The notes beneath the pieces were generated by a model. The model was not told where the DNA came from. It did no database searches and worked only from the letters and a program-made list of their open reading frames with translations. 64,000 nt of DNA. Origin: Haemonchus contortus (lineage: Eukaryota > Nematoda > Chromadorea > Rhabditida > Trichostrongylidae). The position numbers were made by a program, and so were the translations under genes. Positions within the stretch are counted from its first letter, which is position 1. Each line of letters starts with the position of its first letter. The DNA is taken from positions 5,854,591 through 5,918,590 of the forward strand of contig LS997564.1 of the NCBI GenBank assembly GCA_000469685.2. Reading direction: 5' to 3'. Shown piece by piece: positions 1 through 10,729 of the stretch.

Positions 1-63
1 CAGAACACGTGGTTGTGGAAAATAGAATTCGTCCGTTTCATTCCTGAATGTCCTTCATGTGGC

Positions 64-108
64 ACCTTCAGAACAGGGGCCTTCAGAACTGGACCCTGTT
101 CTGAAGGT
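64..108. repeat. Perfect 15-bp hairpin at 3' end of the reverse-strand ORF
   Basis: ACCTTCAGAACAGGG at 64-78 is the exact reverse complement of 94-108, with a 15-nt loop. The loop carries another copy of CCTTCAGAAC. The stop codon of the reverse-strand ORF lies inside the loop. Confidence 0.75.
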
Positions 109-511
109 CGTTCTTCAAGTAATAGACATCCTTGATTGTTTCATAGGTCGTTGCGCAAGTCCTGCAGTATCCAGCGGCAGCAGTTGACAGCTTCTTTGAC
201 CAGCTGTCATGAGCGACGTGGTCCATAATCTGGCACAGGCAATCGTCCACAGCAGTAGCGCGGGCAACATTTTGTGCAGTAACCGATATGAAGCGCCTAT
301 TGTCATTGCAGACAGCGTTGACGTCATTGGCCATACTAGCGACGACGACATCATCTTCGGTGGCGACTATGTAGCGACGAGCCGGGATGAGTGTCGGCTT
401 GTCCAATACATTCCGATACACTCCATTCAAGTCATAGGCGAGCATCGTGAGCCTCCCGCGTCGCAGGCGGTTCGCGAGTAGGCCGAAACTCCTTTCTCGG
501 CGAGAAGCGGG
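83..511 (-). CDS. Terminal exon of unrecognised protein (142 codons)
   Basis: A reverse-strand reading frame stays open from a good acceptor (ATATCACAG, exon starting at 511) to a TGA at 83-85. It encodes 142 residues beginning PASRRERSFGLL. A methionine at 445 could be an internal start, but the frame upstream of it is open to the acceptor and looks coding (arginine-rich). The middle is acidic and hydrophobic (VATEDDVVVASMANDVNAV) and there are about five cysteines, including DDCLC and GYCRTC. I recognise no domain. The stop codon lies in the loop of a perfect 15-bp hairpin (64-108). Upstream exons would lie beyond 512. It could also be a fragment of a repeat, since no second exon was found. 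Confidence 0.4.
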   Translation of the reverse strand, partial: PASRRERSFGLLANRLRRGRLTMLAYDLNGVYRNVLDKPTLIPARRYIVATEDDVVVASMANDVNAVCNDNRRFISVTAQNVARATAVDDCLCQIMDHVAHDSWSKKLSTAAAGYCRTCATTYETIKDVYYLKNDLQNRVQF

Positions 512-617
512 CTGTGATATGTAAATGAAGAGGTGTCTATAGATTCATCGATGAAATTCCGGTTGGAGAAGACGAATGATAACGTTTTTTCCGCTTTTTG
601 ACAATTATTCTTCTCAG

Positions 618-799
618 CAGGGAATCAGCTTCGAGCATCGGCTTCTACGAGAGGCGGCGCGGCTCTAGTGTTTGTTTCGATCCTTTCTACATCAACACTG
701 AATTGGGAGAATTATTTGCTCACTCTCAGTCTATAAATGCGGCGCTCAACAAAGGTCTTTGCTCCGGACGACCTGTAGTTATCGATAATGGGCAACTTG
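618..799 (+). CDS. Candidate exon of unrecognised gene
   Basis: A strong acceptor (ATTCTTCTCAG, ending at 617) is followed by an open frame to a donor at 799/800 (CTTG|GTAACA), leaving phase 1. The peptide runs RESASSIGFYERRRGSSVCFD and then FINTELGELFAHSQS-like sequence, without a domain I know. It lies upstream of the TPP-motif gene on the same strand, but its exit phase does not match the entry phase of the next exon I trust (1524). It is therefore either an earlier exon with one missing in between, or unrelated. Confidence 0.3.
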
Positions 800-1179
800 G
801 TAACATTAAAATAAAGCAGAGGCCTCGAACAGTAAAATGGCGGAGCTTTTGGAGCACGGTTAGACCAGCGCCTTTTGAACTTCCTCAAACACGGTTACAG
901 TAAAATTCTGTTCAATGGTTGCTTGTAGCCTCTTCTTCTTCATGGTTTCGCACAACTGGTCAACGATCTCAATAATACGCGTTCATCAGCCAGTCGCTCC
1001 TTCTAATCTCGATTTGGAAGAAGTTTCTACAGGATCCGATGATGAAAGATGAGAGCTGTTCCTCTCTGTCAAGGTGTCTGGCTCCCGAAAGAGAGAAAAC
1101 TTTTGCTGTGGTGTTGAGATTCAGAGGGAATGCTGAATCATTGGTTGCTGTCGCAAGGCCACGTACGACTACTATCTAC

Positions 1180-1452
1180 AGCGGTTAGCTCCAGGAATTA
1201 GACCCATACGGTCAAAGAAATGTGATCGAAGAAGAGTTTTGTCGTCTTCCACGTGAGAATGCTCGGTCTTACTCACGCAGTCCAGGTTACAGAGACTTAG
1301 CTAAAATCCTGTTTCCCCCAATCCCTGACTTCGCCCCTTCTGACTCTTACCTTTTAAGGCATCTAAAGTCATATTTCTGTAGGCTAACATCACGAGAGCG
1401 GTTCGAAGTCTCTGATCAGAACGCAAACATGAATGATGATGTTGTTTTGTGA
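1180..1452 (+). pseudogene. Mariner transposase C-terminal fragment
   Basis: The forward frame ending at 1452 contains PPIPDFAPSDSYLLRHLKSY. This corresponds to the mariner-family signature HPPYSPDLAPSDYHLF around the third catalytic aspartate of the DD34D triad. No upstream catalytic domain or terminal repeats are visible, so this is a degraded fragment sitting in a probable intron. Confidence 0.6.
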
Positions 1453-1523
1453 GTTTCTCGTTGAAGTCAATTAATTAGATTCTTTATAACTAGAAAGAAT
1501 TAATGAATGCTGCTACTTTTAAG

Positions 1524-4500
1524 CTGTGGAATGGTTCCTGCCAAAACCACTAGGTCAAATACACCGTCTGCATCGAAAGAGGGCCCTACTCAACCATTTG
1601 TTTGTCGTGTGCTATGCTCTGCTTCCAATGCAACTCCAGTGACAAACTTCGAAGGAGTTACACCTAAGCGGCTTCGGATCGAAGCTACAGGTTTCACACA
1701 AACACCACCATCTGGTAAATTAGCATAATATTTGTTTCTAGAGGATTCACTTTGGTGCTATCTTAAATAAGCTCTGCCTAAACCACATTTTGAAGAACAG
1801 ATTGGGTGGTCGATTCGAAGCACATTACTCGACTATGAGTCAGGAGACCCCATTGTGGTCGCCTGTTTTTTGAACTACATTCGAAATTAGTTGCGACCTC
1901 AGGGAATAATGTCTACGTACACTAAAAACAATTCGAATAAATAATATAGAAAAAATAAGTGCAAGACAAGCTCCTTCGGAGATTCTCCGTCTCCTCAATG
2001 ACTCCAGAATGTCTCTCGAAACAGCGGTTGACCTTCTTCGATTATTCATTTACCTGTGCTTATGTTGTTTACAGAAAAGTCAGAAGTCGAAGGAGAATTC
2101 GAGCGAGAGCATTGAAAGGCGAGGCGTAAATCTTTCAGTAAGACATGCGGTGCGGTTCACGCAGCGAACGTGCCTACCGCGGGACCATCTCACGGCCCTG
2201 TCCTTTCGTATAGGAGTAGGAGTAGCGGAAGTTGCAGATTTCCATGGGGCATATTCAGGGGAATCAGGCTTCATATTGTGCAGAGAACATGTGTTACCTT
2301 TCCATCAAATAATACGGTATCACTTTGTAGTGCAATAATTTAGGTAGTGTGACACCACAGAATGGACTGGCTGTTCCGTCCTTAGGCTTCTGTGCGACTT
2401 CGTTGGGTGCTGAAACAGAAACGATTAGAACAGCAAATATTCTGCCACCACCTGTTGCTCCAGCAACTGCTGTCTTTACGCCACCAACGGAGACACCTTC
2501 CATACCATTCTGTGGCAACGGTCCTACAATGCCGTTGCTGACCCCACCGGCTACACCTGAAAATTTCGTTGCCGCTAGAAATGTTCTACTCCCAGCTCAT
2601 TTTGATATGCGTCTTCCTCTTTACGCTCGAGTGTGGTCTGCTGCATCGGCTCTATCCAATTTTCTTCATATCCCACTGCCACCATGCCCACCAAACGAGC
2701 TTAACGCTGTCAGTCTTCCAGCAAATACCACGACTGTTGGCGAATCATTGCTTCCACCTGTACAATCTCGAAAGCATGGAATGCTTCCTCCATTGACACC
2801 ACCAGAAAGTCAGTTGCTGTTGAGCCTGAAAACTCCTTCAATTAAGGGAAGACGCTCAGCAAGAGTGCTGAAAAAGTTCGCTCCAGCAGCCAGGCAAGGT
2901 ATGATTCATTGCTATTCTATGAGTAGATGTGGTTGTCAATCTGCTCCTCTTGGATTGCGCCACACATTCAGCGCTCGTCCGAAATCAGGTTGATAAATGC
3001 GTTCTAAACCAGAACCTTAAACCTGCACGGCTTAGTTTTGCTAAACTATTGATCACATCAACAAATCAGACAAAAGTCGTAAGAATTACTAAACTTTGGG
3101 AAAGGAAAAGATTACTTGATCTGAGTCGTGCCCTTCGGCCCTTATATCACTTTGGGAACATTTAATCATTACTGTTAGGTGTGTGCATTGATTCCCGCCG
3201 TATTTCGCGTGCAAAAACATTTATTACATCAAAACGATTACAATTTATTACAAAACAAAACGTACAACAACCAGTGTACTGTGCATAACTGTTAGCTGCA
3301 ACTTCTTGCCATCTATCTGGTGAGTTGTTGATTCCGCTCCTGAAAAAGTCTTCATCTTTTGAGGCAGTCCAGTCATCATCCCATTTCCGCACTTCTTCGG
3401 CATTTCGTAAACGTATATCTGCCGAACCGACATTGTCGTAGTGGAACAGCACCTTACGACGTTTTCTTGCTATTAATGGTCGCTTTTCTCGAAAGGAACC
3501 CGACAAATTCTCAAATCGGTGTTCGTAGCGGTCAGCGATGACAGATCCGTTTGGATTCAGTGGCTCATAATACGCGATACCCTTCTGATTCCACCGAAAA
3601 CACATGACCACTTTTTGGCAGTAGATATTCCGCTTTCGCTGCAAGTCCGTTGCTTGGCCTGGAACCACATACGCTGCTTCCCGTTTCAGATTATCGTAGT
3701 AGACACACATTTCATCCCCTGTCACAATACAGTTAAGGAAATGTTTCCTTTTGTGGTCCTCGACTTTTTTCCCGCAAGCATTCACGCGTGTTTCGAGCTG
3801 TTTTTCTGACCGCTGGTGAGGGACCCATTTTCCTTGCTTTCTTGTATTTCCCACTGCGTGCAAGCGTCTGGAAATAGTTGACGTTCAGCTCCATCGCCGG
3901 CTCCGTTTGGGTATGGGCTGGGTTTTTATCCAAAAATGCTCGCAACCGCGAATCCCCAAGCTTTTTCGGGCTGGCCTGACGTTTTTGTATTTCAAATTAA
4001 AATCTCCACTTGTGGATCTTTGGAACCATTTTCTGCAGGGTTGCTCAGAAGGAGCTTGTTCTCAGTAAGTACCGAAAAGCATCCCGTGACTTTTCTAGCA
4101 GTTTTCTTGAAATCGAACAGCACAAGAAGGGCTCCCCTGAAAAGCGACTCATCACGTCCCATGTTCGATTAGTTCGGAAGCAACGAGGTTCGTGGAAAAG
4201 TGATCTGTCTGCCCTTAAATAGGCGAGCAATACCCTTTTCAAAAAGTAGGACAGATTTCGAAAGTAATCCAAATCATGGTTCGCGCAACGGCCCTTTAAA
4301 CTCGGTGGCGGAAATTAATGCACACACCTAGTTATTAGGCGGGAATAATAACGAGAGCATTCAGAATCTTGAAATCACTGACTTGATCAATTTCGCTTCC
4401 AAGCAACTACGCAGGCAGACTGTGTGTTCAGATAGTCTTGCCTCTTCGCTATGAAGGAAGGTTGAATGTGTGGTACATTCAAGATAAGTCATTTGTTATG

Positions 4501-7500
4501 CAAGGGCTGATTTGGACTTCTTTCCGTTTGTCTTAGGCTCTGCTACGACAGTGTCTGCTGCAGAGACCACTAATAAGGAGGTGGCTGACATAGTGAATGT
4601 TTTAGTTGGGAAACCACTCACGATGAGGTACGTCCAAGTTTTATCCTTCCAGTAGTATTCGCAGGAGTTGTAAACCATCACGGTCTTGGGGGATATCGAA
4701 GAGTAAGGGGTTTTCATTTTGTCGTTGAACTTCAGAGATCTACCGATGGTGTCAAGTAGCTTCCGAAAACCTCTTGGAGGAAGCACTTTGTGAGCTCAGC
4801 GCGAACTGCACACGCCGCCGCGCTCAGAAGCGGTCCAATTTTCATACCGTATCCCATTTCAGCTCTAATTTTATGAACTAATAACATATTACTTTGTGGG
4901 TATTTTGTGAGAAAATTATTTTGAAAACTGGAATATTAACCTCTTTGCAGCTCTACGATGAATGCAGAACCTGCCAGTGCTGACGTATTACCACCGGTTG
5001 GTAAGTAGGATTCTCACTTCGTCGTCTTCCAGAGGGATCTTGATGCTATCTACTTCACAATTCTTCATTATGTCAATTAGAACTGTTTTGAAAATGTTTC
5101 TTCATTGATTCTATGATTACAGATGTTATTTTTAGATTATTTTTGTTAATAACCATTTTTTTGCATGGCATTCGTAGCATATACCTCACCCATAAGTGTT
5201 CTGACACCTTTGGTTGTATACTCACATCTTATTCTTGAAGCAACATACTAATAGGTCTTTGTACTTCATTGTTATCAATAGATATTATAGAAGCGGTTAC
5301 TAATAATTATTTTGTAATTTGGTATTAAAATACTCACTAATAAAAAGTTCAGGAACAATCCGAAAAAAGGTTTCTTCAATGATTTCAGAAGTTGATTCTT
5401 CGTGTTTGTATTTGTGATGGTCCGCAAAATGCTGCTTTTATTATATGAGTAGGTTATTCTATTTTTCGTAGGTCAGCCCGTTCCCATCATTGCTCTACAT
5501 TTAGTTCTTTCTACGATACTCTTCATCATCATCACACGCTTTTTCATGCTCTGCTCTTCAGCCTGTCAGAATGCCATCGTAACCGTAAAGGAGGAACTGA
5601 AACAAATGAAAAGGGGACAGAAACTTTGTATGGTTTAGGTTGCGACGATATATTTGAAAATACCAGTAGGAATCCCTTTAGGAAATTAGCGCAAATAGCG
5701 GGAAAACATCGATTTTTTCATCTTTAGAGGTAGTTCTTATAATATCAGATCTGATTAAATTTGTCTTTTGCCGATATCATGAATACTGTAATAGAGTTCA
5801 TGCAGGAACCTGGTTGTCCATAGTTGCCTCAAGCAAGTTGTCCTGGCGCAAGGAGCATGGAAAACTTGCTACAGCGCAAAGGCCGCTGGGGCACAATCGA
5901 CTTGGACTGTGGACGTTGTTCTCACTGTCCAGGTCGATTGCTCCTACTGTTCCAGCCTTTCGAATCCTATTTTTTTCTCACTTGCTTCTCCTTTGTATGA
6001 TGCTTCCATTCCTGATGGGCCTTCCTCAAATATGTCATCGTTAAAAATGAAGCCTAGATCTATCGTCGAAACATAACAGCTAGCGAGGCGCTCGCTGGTC
6101 TTTTTGTTTAGTAAATCTCAGATGCTGTTTTACAGTTAACTGCACTTCGTTTTTCTAACTGCCAGTTTAAAATGAAAGCGACGCCTTATCAATTTCCATA
6201 CATTCGCGATCCACATTTTTTGCACACTGTTTCGTGTAGTTTTTTTTTGGTACTATTCTACTATTACACCCCCAAAAACTCAAAATTTTAATTTTCGATG
6301 AAACTTCGCCTATAGGGGTAATCCGATGCCCTGATAACGAATACGACCTTCATTTTTGGCGTTGGCGCCATTTGGCGCTAATTGGCGCCAATTTGGCGCC
6401 AAGGGTGTTTTCACCAAATTTGCTGAAAACTTGCGTTCAGGGGTTATTTGAGGTCCTGATAACGAATATAACATTCATTTTTGGCGCTGGCGCCATTTGG
6501 CTCCAATTGGCGCCAAATTGGCGCCTAATGGAGCCAAATGGCGCCAGCGCCAAAAACGAAGGTCATATTCGTTATCAGGGCATCGGATTACCCCTATAGG
6601 CGAAGTTTCATCGAAAACTAAAATTTTGAGTTTTTGGGTGTGTAACAGAAGAGTAGTTCTGGGGGTGTAATAGTAGAATAGTACCTTTTTTTTTTTAGAA
6701 AACCGTAGTTCCTAAATGCAGTATAATATGTATGACTCTCTTAAGGTTCTTTATTCATGCGCTGTTTCCGAAACCTGCAAAGCCAACTATCTGAGCTCGC
6801 CAATGAAGTCCTCAGTGAAGCGACAGATGAGGTCGCAGATCCGGAGACAGAGCTGCAAATTTTCATTTCTTGTTATTTAGTTGAGACGATAAATCATCAA
6901 GTAAAACATTAACTTAACCGTTGCAGTTCATCCTTTCGAAAGTATTTTTTCTGGAATCGCGTAGGTATCGTTTAATGCTAGCTGAAAAAGCTAAATATTT
7001 ATCGTGTCATCTAACGACACGATAAATATGAATGGTGTTAGCTGTTTTTGTTCATGGCTGTCTCATCAACTTTTTTCGGTGGTCGTTTTCAGTGATTGCA
7101 AAATGTTCTGGTTTATTAAGATGTGGCTATTTACCAATTGTTTACGCTGCTGTGGTTTTTGAAAGTATTTGAAACTAGAATAATAGATGAATTCCAGTTT
7201 GCTCTTTTCAGAAAGTAGCCCGAATTGAAACAAGCAGCCGATTTTGAAAAGGACCAATTCAGACGGTTGTCTTCTATCAAAAGTCAGTTTATGTGCTATG
7301 AACAGCACTCTACTCATTGAAAGTCTCACGGCACTTCCCTTTGATTTGGTGATTTCTCTCTTATCTTCTTTGCAGAATTGTCGCCACGATGGAAATCACT
7401 GCCTACGTTCCGAACCAACCATGGTTTGCTGGTTCGGGAGACAACACCACACGAATGGGGCGAGCTATGCGTCGGAGAGCCAGCATGGACCTTGGGCTAA

Positions 7501-8101
7501 ACCATGATTTACAATTGATTGATTTTCCTGCTACTTTCTTCATTCCGCCCGCTTACACTCCAAAGTACTCCACACCAATCTAGGAACTTGGAACCACCTG
7601 GTTTTGCCAAATTTCACGTACTTGTGCGGGAGGAAATGCAGGAGCAGCTGGGACACTTAATTGGACAGGCTTTTCCTTTTTGGGAGGATAGGTTGGAGGC
7701 GAGTCTTGGCAAAACCCAGTGAGCCCTCTCTGGCTTAGTTCACGCTTATACGAACCATTCTCCTAAAAGAGTGAAGAAGTGCACTGGGTTTTGTCATGAC
7801 TGGCCGCCAACTCAACTGAAACCAACCGAACCTACATTTTCAGATATCGTTCCTCCCACATTGCCAACCGGACGATTTCTCGAATTCCTGCCCGCCGACC
7901 TCACTCCTTGCGAGACGGAAGGATCGTTAGACGATTCGGAAGCAGCTCATATGGAAACGTCTACGGGTGGCATGGCTACCTTTGCTATGTGAGTAAGATG
8001 GAGTTTAGTTTGAGCTATGAGCTTCTTCAACGTAAGGCTCTCGACAGTTGAGGAAGTTATACTCAGCTCTTTGACTGACTTTGTTTTCTTCCAGATCGTA
8101 A
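1524..8101 (+). CDS. Thr-Pro-rich, probably nuclear protein with clustered TPP phosphodegron-like motifs (partial gene model)
   Basis: Exons chosen: 1524-1714, 2344-2898, 7844-7988 and 8095-8101. All three junctions keep frame: TCTG|GTAAAT to TTTAG|GT makes a Gly codon; CAAG|GTATGA to TTTTCAG|AT makes Asp; GCTAT|GTGAGT to TTCCAG|A makes Ile, followed by Ser and TAA. The 5' end is missing. The protein is rich in Pro, Thr and Ser with little predicted structure. It contains TPKRLRIE, QTPPS, FTPPTETPS, PLLTPPATPE and PLTPPESQ, a basic patch KGRRSARVLKKF (possible nuclear signal), and an acidic tail ending GGMATFAIS. Several TPP sites fit the Cdc4/FBW7 phosphodegron pattern. The family is not recognised. 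The intron from 2898 to 7844 is 4.9 kb and holds a mariner, a small gene and a MITE. Another exon may exist at 7379 (after TTCTTTGCAG), which would change the centre. The first junction is the surest. Confidence 0.55.
3162..4250 (-). pseudogene. Broken mariner transposase
   Basis: The reverse-strand frame 3863-3162 contains the first catalytic Asp (IVTGDEMCVYYD) and the second (KVLFHYDN), with family-typical sequence between them (QKGIAYYEPL, ADRYEHRFENLS). Directly after the second Asp the protein jumps to the region normally near the C-terminus (NAEEVRKW, SKDEDFFRSG). About 40 residues, including the APSD motif with the third catalytic Asp, have been deleted. The N-terminal DNA-binding half (about 3864-4250) is spread over other frames. 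It cannot encode an active enzyme. Confidence 0.85.
3178..4328 (-). mobile_element. Mariner element, 1.15 kb, flanked by TA
   Basis: The ends are inverted repeats: GGTGTGTGCATTGATTCCCG at 3178 matches the reverse complement of the sequence ending at 4328 with a few changes, and both ends abut TA (3176-3177 and 4329-4330), the mariner target duplication. Length and ends fit the Tc1/mariner superfamily. The transposase gene runs on the reverse strand and is broken. Confidence 0.85.
4496..4786 (-). CDS. Unrecognised 96-codon ORF, possible retrocopy
   Basis: This single-exon reverse frame has gene-like composition: it includes TVMVYNSCEYYWKDKTWTYL and a basic tail KTNGKKSKSALA before the stop. 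A second frame upstream (from about 4856, with a hydrophobic start MKIGPLLSAAACAV) overlaps it, which could mean a frameshifted copy of a longer protein. No family is recognised and no splice sites are needed to read it. It lies in the large intron of the forward-strand TPP-motif gene, on the opposite strand. Confidence 0.25.
   Translation of the reverse strand: MLPPRGFRKLLDTIGRSLKFNDKMKTPYSSISPKTVMVYNSCEYYWKDKTWTYLIVSGFPTKTFTMSATSLLVVSAADTVVAEPKTNGKKSKSALA
4951..5638 (+). CDS. Small single-pass membrane protein, two exons (69 aa)
   Basis: Exon 1 (4951-5000) begins after CCTCTTTGCAG, with ATG at 4958. That is typical spacing for a trans-splice acceptor. It ends at a consensus donor (GTTG|GTAAGT). 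Exon 2 (5472-5638) follows TTTTTCGTAG and reads in phase to TAG at 5636. The 69-residue product starts MNAEPASADVLPPVGQ, has one hydrophobic span (about residues 19-42, IIALHLVLSTILFIIITRFF) and ends in a short charged helix (VKEELKQMKRGQK). There is no signal peptide; a C-terminal cytosolic tail is likely. It cannot be an exon of the surrounding TPP-motif gene, because phase 1 entry gives an immediate stop. No homologue is recognised. Confidence 0.5.
6249..6685. mobile_element. Foldback MITE with nested GGCGCC palindromes
   Basis: Long terminal inverted repeats start GGTACTATTCTACTATTACA at 6249 and end with the reverse complement at 6685. The arms are similar over about 150 bp, with a short insertion in the right arm. 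The interior has two direct copies of a unit (CCTGATAACGAATA, then TTTTTGGCG and TTGGCGCCAA). The second copy forms a near-perfect hairpin at about 6478-6560. The element is flanked by T-runs on both sides. It has no coding capacity and is non-autonomous. Confidence 0.85.
6995..7029. repeat. Perfect 14-bp hairpin, 7-nt loop
   Basis: ATATTTATCGTGTC at 6995-7008 pairs exactly with 7016-7029. It is AT-rich, in intronic sequence. Function unknown; no T-run follows it. Confidence 0.6.
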
Positions 8102-8104
8102 GCT

Positions 8105-8790
8105 CTTCGTCGCTTAATATCGAAGCGACAAGAGTACAGATGTGGGCGCCACAAAAGGAGGGAGTTCATGAGGTACGATCCTTATTACTTTGAACTAATT
8201 GGGAACGATAGCTATTGATTTTCGCTTGGGAGCAGTGGTAACTTCCTCTTGCCACTAACTCCCAATAATATTAGTCCCGATTCCATTTTTGTGTTGTTTC
8301 TGACATACCCAACCATGTCAATTAATCAAGTGGGTATTTCAGCTGGTCGTTAACTTCAATCGAAGAACAGCAATGGGAAGGAATTCTTGCTTTCTTTCTG
8401 AATTCGTGCCTAGCACGGTCCTCATCAATGGTTGTCACCATTCAGTACATTTTATGGTGTCGTGTTTCTCATTTTTCCTTTGGATGAGTGTAGCTGAAGA
8501 ACGGGACCTCTCCGGATCGCTGCCAAATTGAAATGGTGAGAGTTTTTCTAAATCAGCAAACGTTTCTCGTTCCGACAGTCTTCTCCCGTGTCCAACTGCA
8601 GGGGCCGGGTACGCTTGCTACGTGCGTTGCTTAACTTTCGGGCATTGGAGGCAGGACCTTTTGGCGCATTACTGTAGGAAGTATTGTAGTGTTCCTAAAG
8701 TGAAATTTCGTTCCCAACTATAAATCGTTGACAGAAATCAATTCCCACTCTAACTCTAAGCGGACTAAGAAGAAGTGGGAGGAGAGCTGG
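8105..8790. other. 3' flank of TPP-motif gene; no gene seen
   Basis: No convincing exon, repeat or RNA gene was seen in this stretch. It probably contains the 3' UTR and downstream spacer of the gene ending at 8101. Confidence 0.4.
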
Positions 8791-9960
8791 AGAAGTCGAG
8801 ACTTTTGTGAGTTACTGAACCCAATTCAGGTCACTGTCCTGCCACTACACCGTCGTGACGTTACCTATCCTATAAATTCGCGATCCAATCGGGGATCAAG
8901 GGTGGGTCCCATCGTCATTCATTGTCATCTGTTGTGTTTATTAACTTATGGTAGCTGATTTAGGTAGGCTCGCCTTTCACGTGAGCATCACATCATCGAC
9001 AACAGGTGCGTCATATTCATTTAACTGCATGTTACAAAGGAAGTGTGAAAAATAGAAGCTGATGGCTCATGGAGCATTCGCCCACTAGTTAAGGTAAGGT
9101 CGATTTTACCCACTCTGGTTGGAATGAAAAGCTTACTGCACGAGTTACTGAAACTGATTTAGGTCAACGATCTATCGGTCCGTGGACGTGAGTCACCTAC
9201 CCTGGCTAAAGAGCGATCCCACCAGGGATCAAGGGTGGGCATACTTGTAATGAACTAATGTTATTCCTATTGTATCTATTACTCATATCAGCAATTTCAG
9301 GTAGACCTCCTTGTCCACGGTGCAAAACCCTCCACTATCTTCTCAACTCCAACTAGATGAAGTGCTTCTCATCAACCAGCTGTAATTACTGTGCAAGTAC
9401 CTGGCATGGAAGCAGTCACGCAAGAGCTGAAGTGAGGCCCAGTCCACTTACTTTGAGTTGATAGTCTTGTTTTTCCCCATAAAAATCTTAATGAGTCAGT
9501 CAACCGCCTTCAGGGCTCTGTCCTATCGGCTCCAGCGAAAAGCAGCACATATCCAGGCAACAGATGATCCTATAGGGGATCAAGGGTGGGTTGATTATTG
9601 CGCGGACACGGTTGTCTGTTGAATCAGCTCACTTATATCAGTGGATTTAGATAGCTTCCATAGTTTACCATGCCCTGCCCGACCATTGATCATCCAATCG
9701 ACCCACTTAATGTGAAGAGATCGGGCCAGGAATAGTCGCCCAGAAGCGTGGGTAAGGCCACTCTCACTCTCATTGATCGAATTGATAGTAATATTGTTTT
9801 TCTGAGTCAGCAAACATATTTCAGATCGCAGTTCTTTCAAATCCTGCGACAAAACAATAGCCTATCCGAGCGCGATCCAATCGCGGATCAAGGGTAGGTA
9901 TACCTATATTGTAACGTCCTCTGTTGTCCATTAAGTTATGAAAGTCGATTTAGATAGGCC
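8790..9960. repeat. Degenerate tandem repeat, about 330-bp unit, four copies
   Basis: The marker GATCAAGGGT(G/A)GGT recurs at about 8895, 9227, 9582 and 9887 (spacings about 311-356 bp). Each marker is preceded by a GCGATCC-like segment. Between markers other shared pieces appear, such as GTTACTGAA...TTTAGGT and a GCCCAGAAG-type stretch. Divergence is high, so this is an old array. The unit has no coding frame. Confidence 0.6.
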
Positions 9961-10720
9961 ACGTCATCTGCGACGCGACTCTCCGACAGTCGCCCAGAAG
10001 CCAAGGTTAGGCCCTTTTTCTTATTTTTATAAGATTAAATGCTTTTTTTGTTGTTCGCTGTATGAAATGACCCTCCTTATACTGTTCTTGGTGAAAATCG
10101 GTCCCGGCAACTATCTGCTTTTGCCTGCATTACTTTATAATGATCGCCTCAGCCGACATCTACATTCCATCTTGCCCCTTTGTCCTCTTTTATTATTTAC
10201 AAGGCGGCTAAGCACGCTATTGCGTGCGCTAGGGGCTCTAGCCATTAGGGACGGAACCACATGAGCTTCTGATTTTCATTACAGAACTTTATCATCTGAG
10301 CCTCTTCCCTGACACCTCTGTAGCGGCCATCGTTTTTTTTTTTTGGGAAGTGAGATGGGGCGGGTGTGGCCATAAAGAGTATGTCCGATGAATACAAATC
10401 AAATACCTCTGCAGTCCAAGTAGTCGAAGAAATGCTGTGTAGTTTGGGCTGTGTGTGGCCATGGACGCTAACTTTAAAAGGAGGGCCCCTTTCGGTAGTT
10501 GTAGGAATTTACACGTCTTTACAGGGTATGCGCCTGTATGGCCGGGGATGTTGTAGAATTTATTTCATGAGGTCTACAGTTAATGTAGTCATTCGCTCTT
10601 GGTAGAAGGGACTACTGTGTGTGGAAACACGGTTACAAACTTTTAGAAAATATTTAGCCTAATTTTTGAAAGAGTTTAGGGGTATCCCCTAGTTGTACAC
10701 CTATGTGGTCAGGGTTAGTG
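9961..10720. other. Spacer without recognisable gene
   Basis: Short ORFs only (for example 9938-10264), with no domain, splice support or repeat structure. There is a 15-bp T-run near 10330. Confidence 0.35.
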
Positions 10721-10729
10721 TGAAGGACG

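Noticed and set aside
5816..6075. Exon after GTTCATGCAG, two open frames
   Set aside because: Two frames are equally open and neither resembles a family or joins a neighbour with a good donor.
7379..7583. Exon after TTCTTTGCAG with frames RIVATMEITAYV or LSPRWKSLPTF
   Set aside because: The acceptor is good but no donor with the right phase could be chosen. It is left as an alternative exon of the TPP-motif gene.
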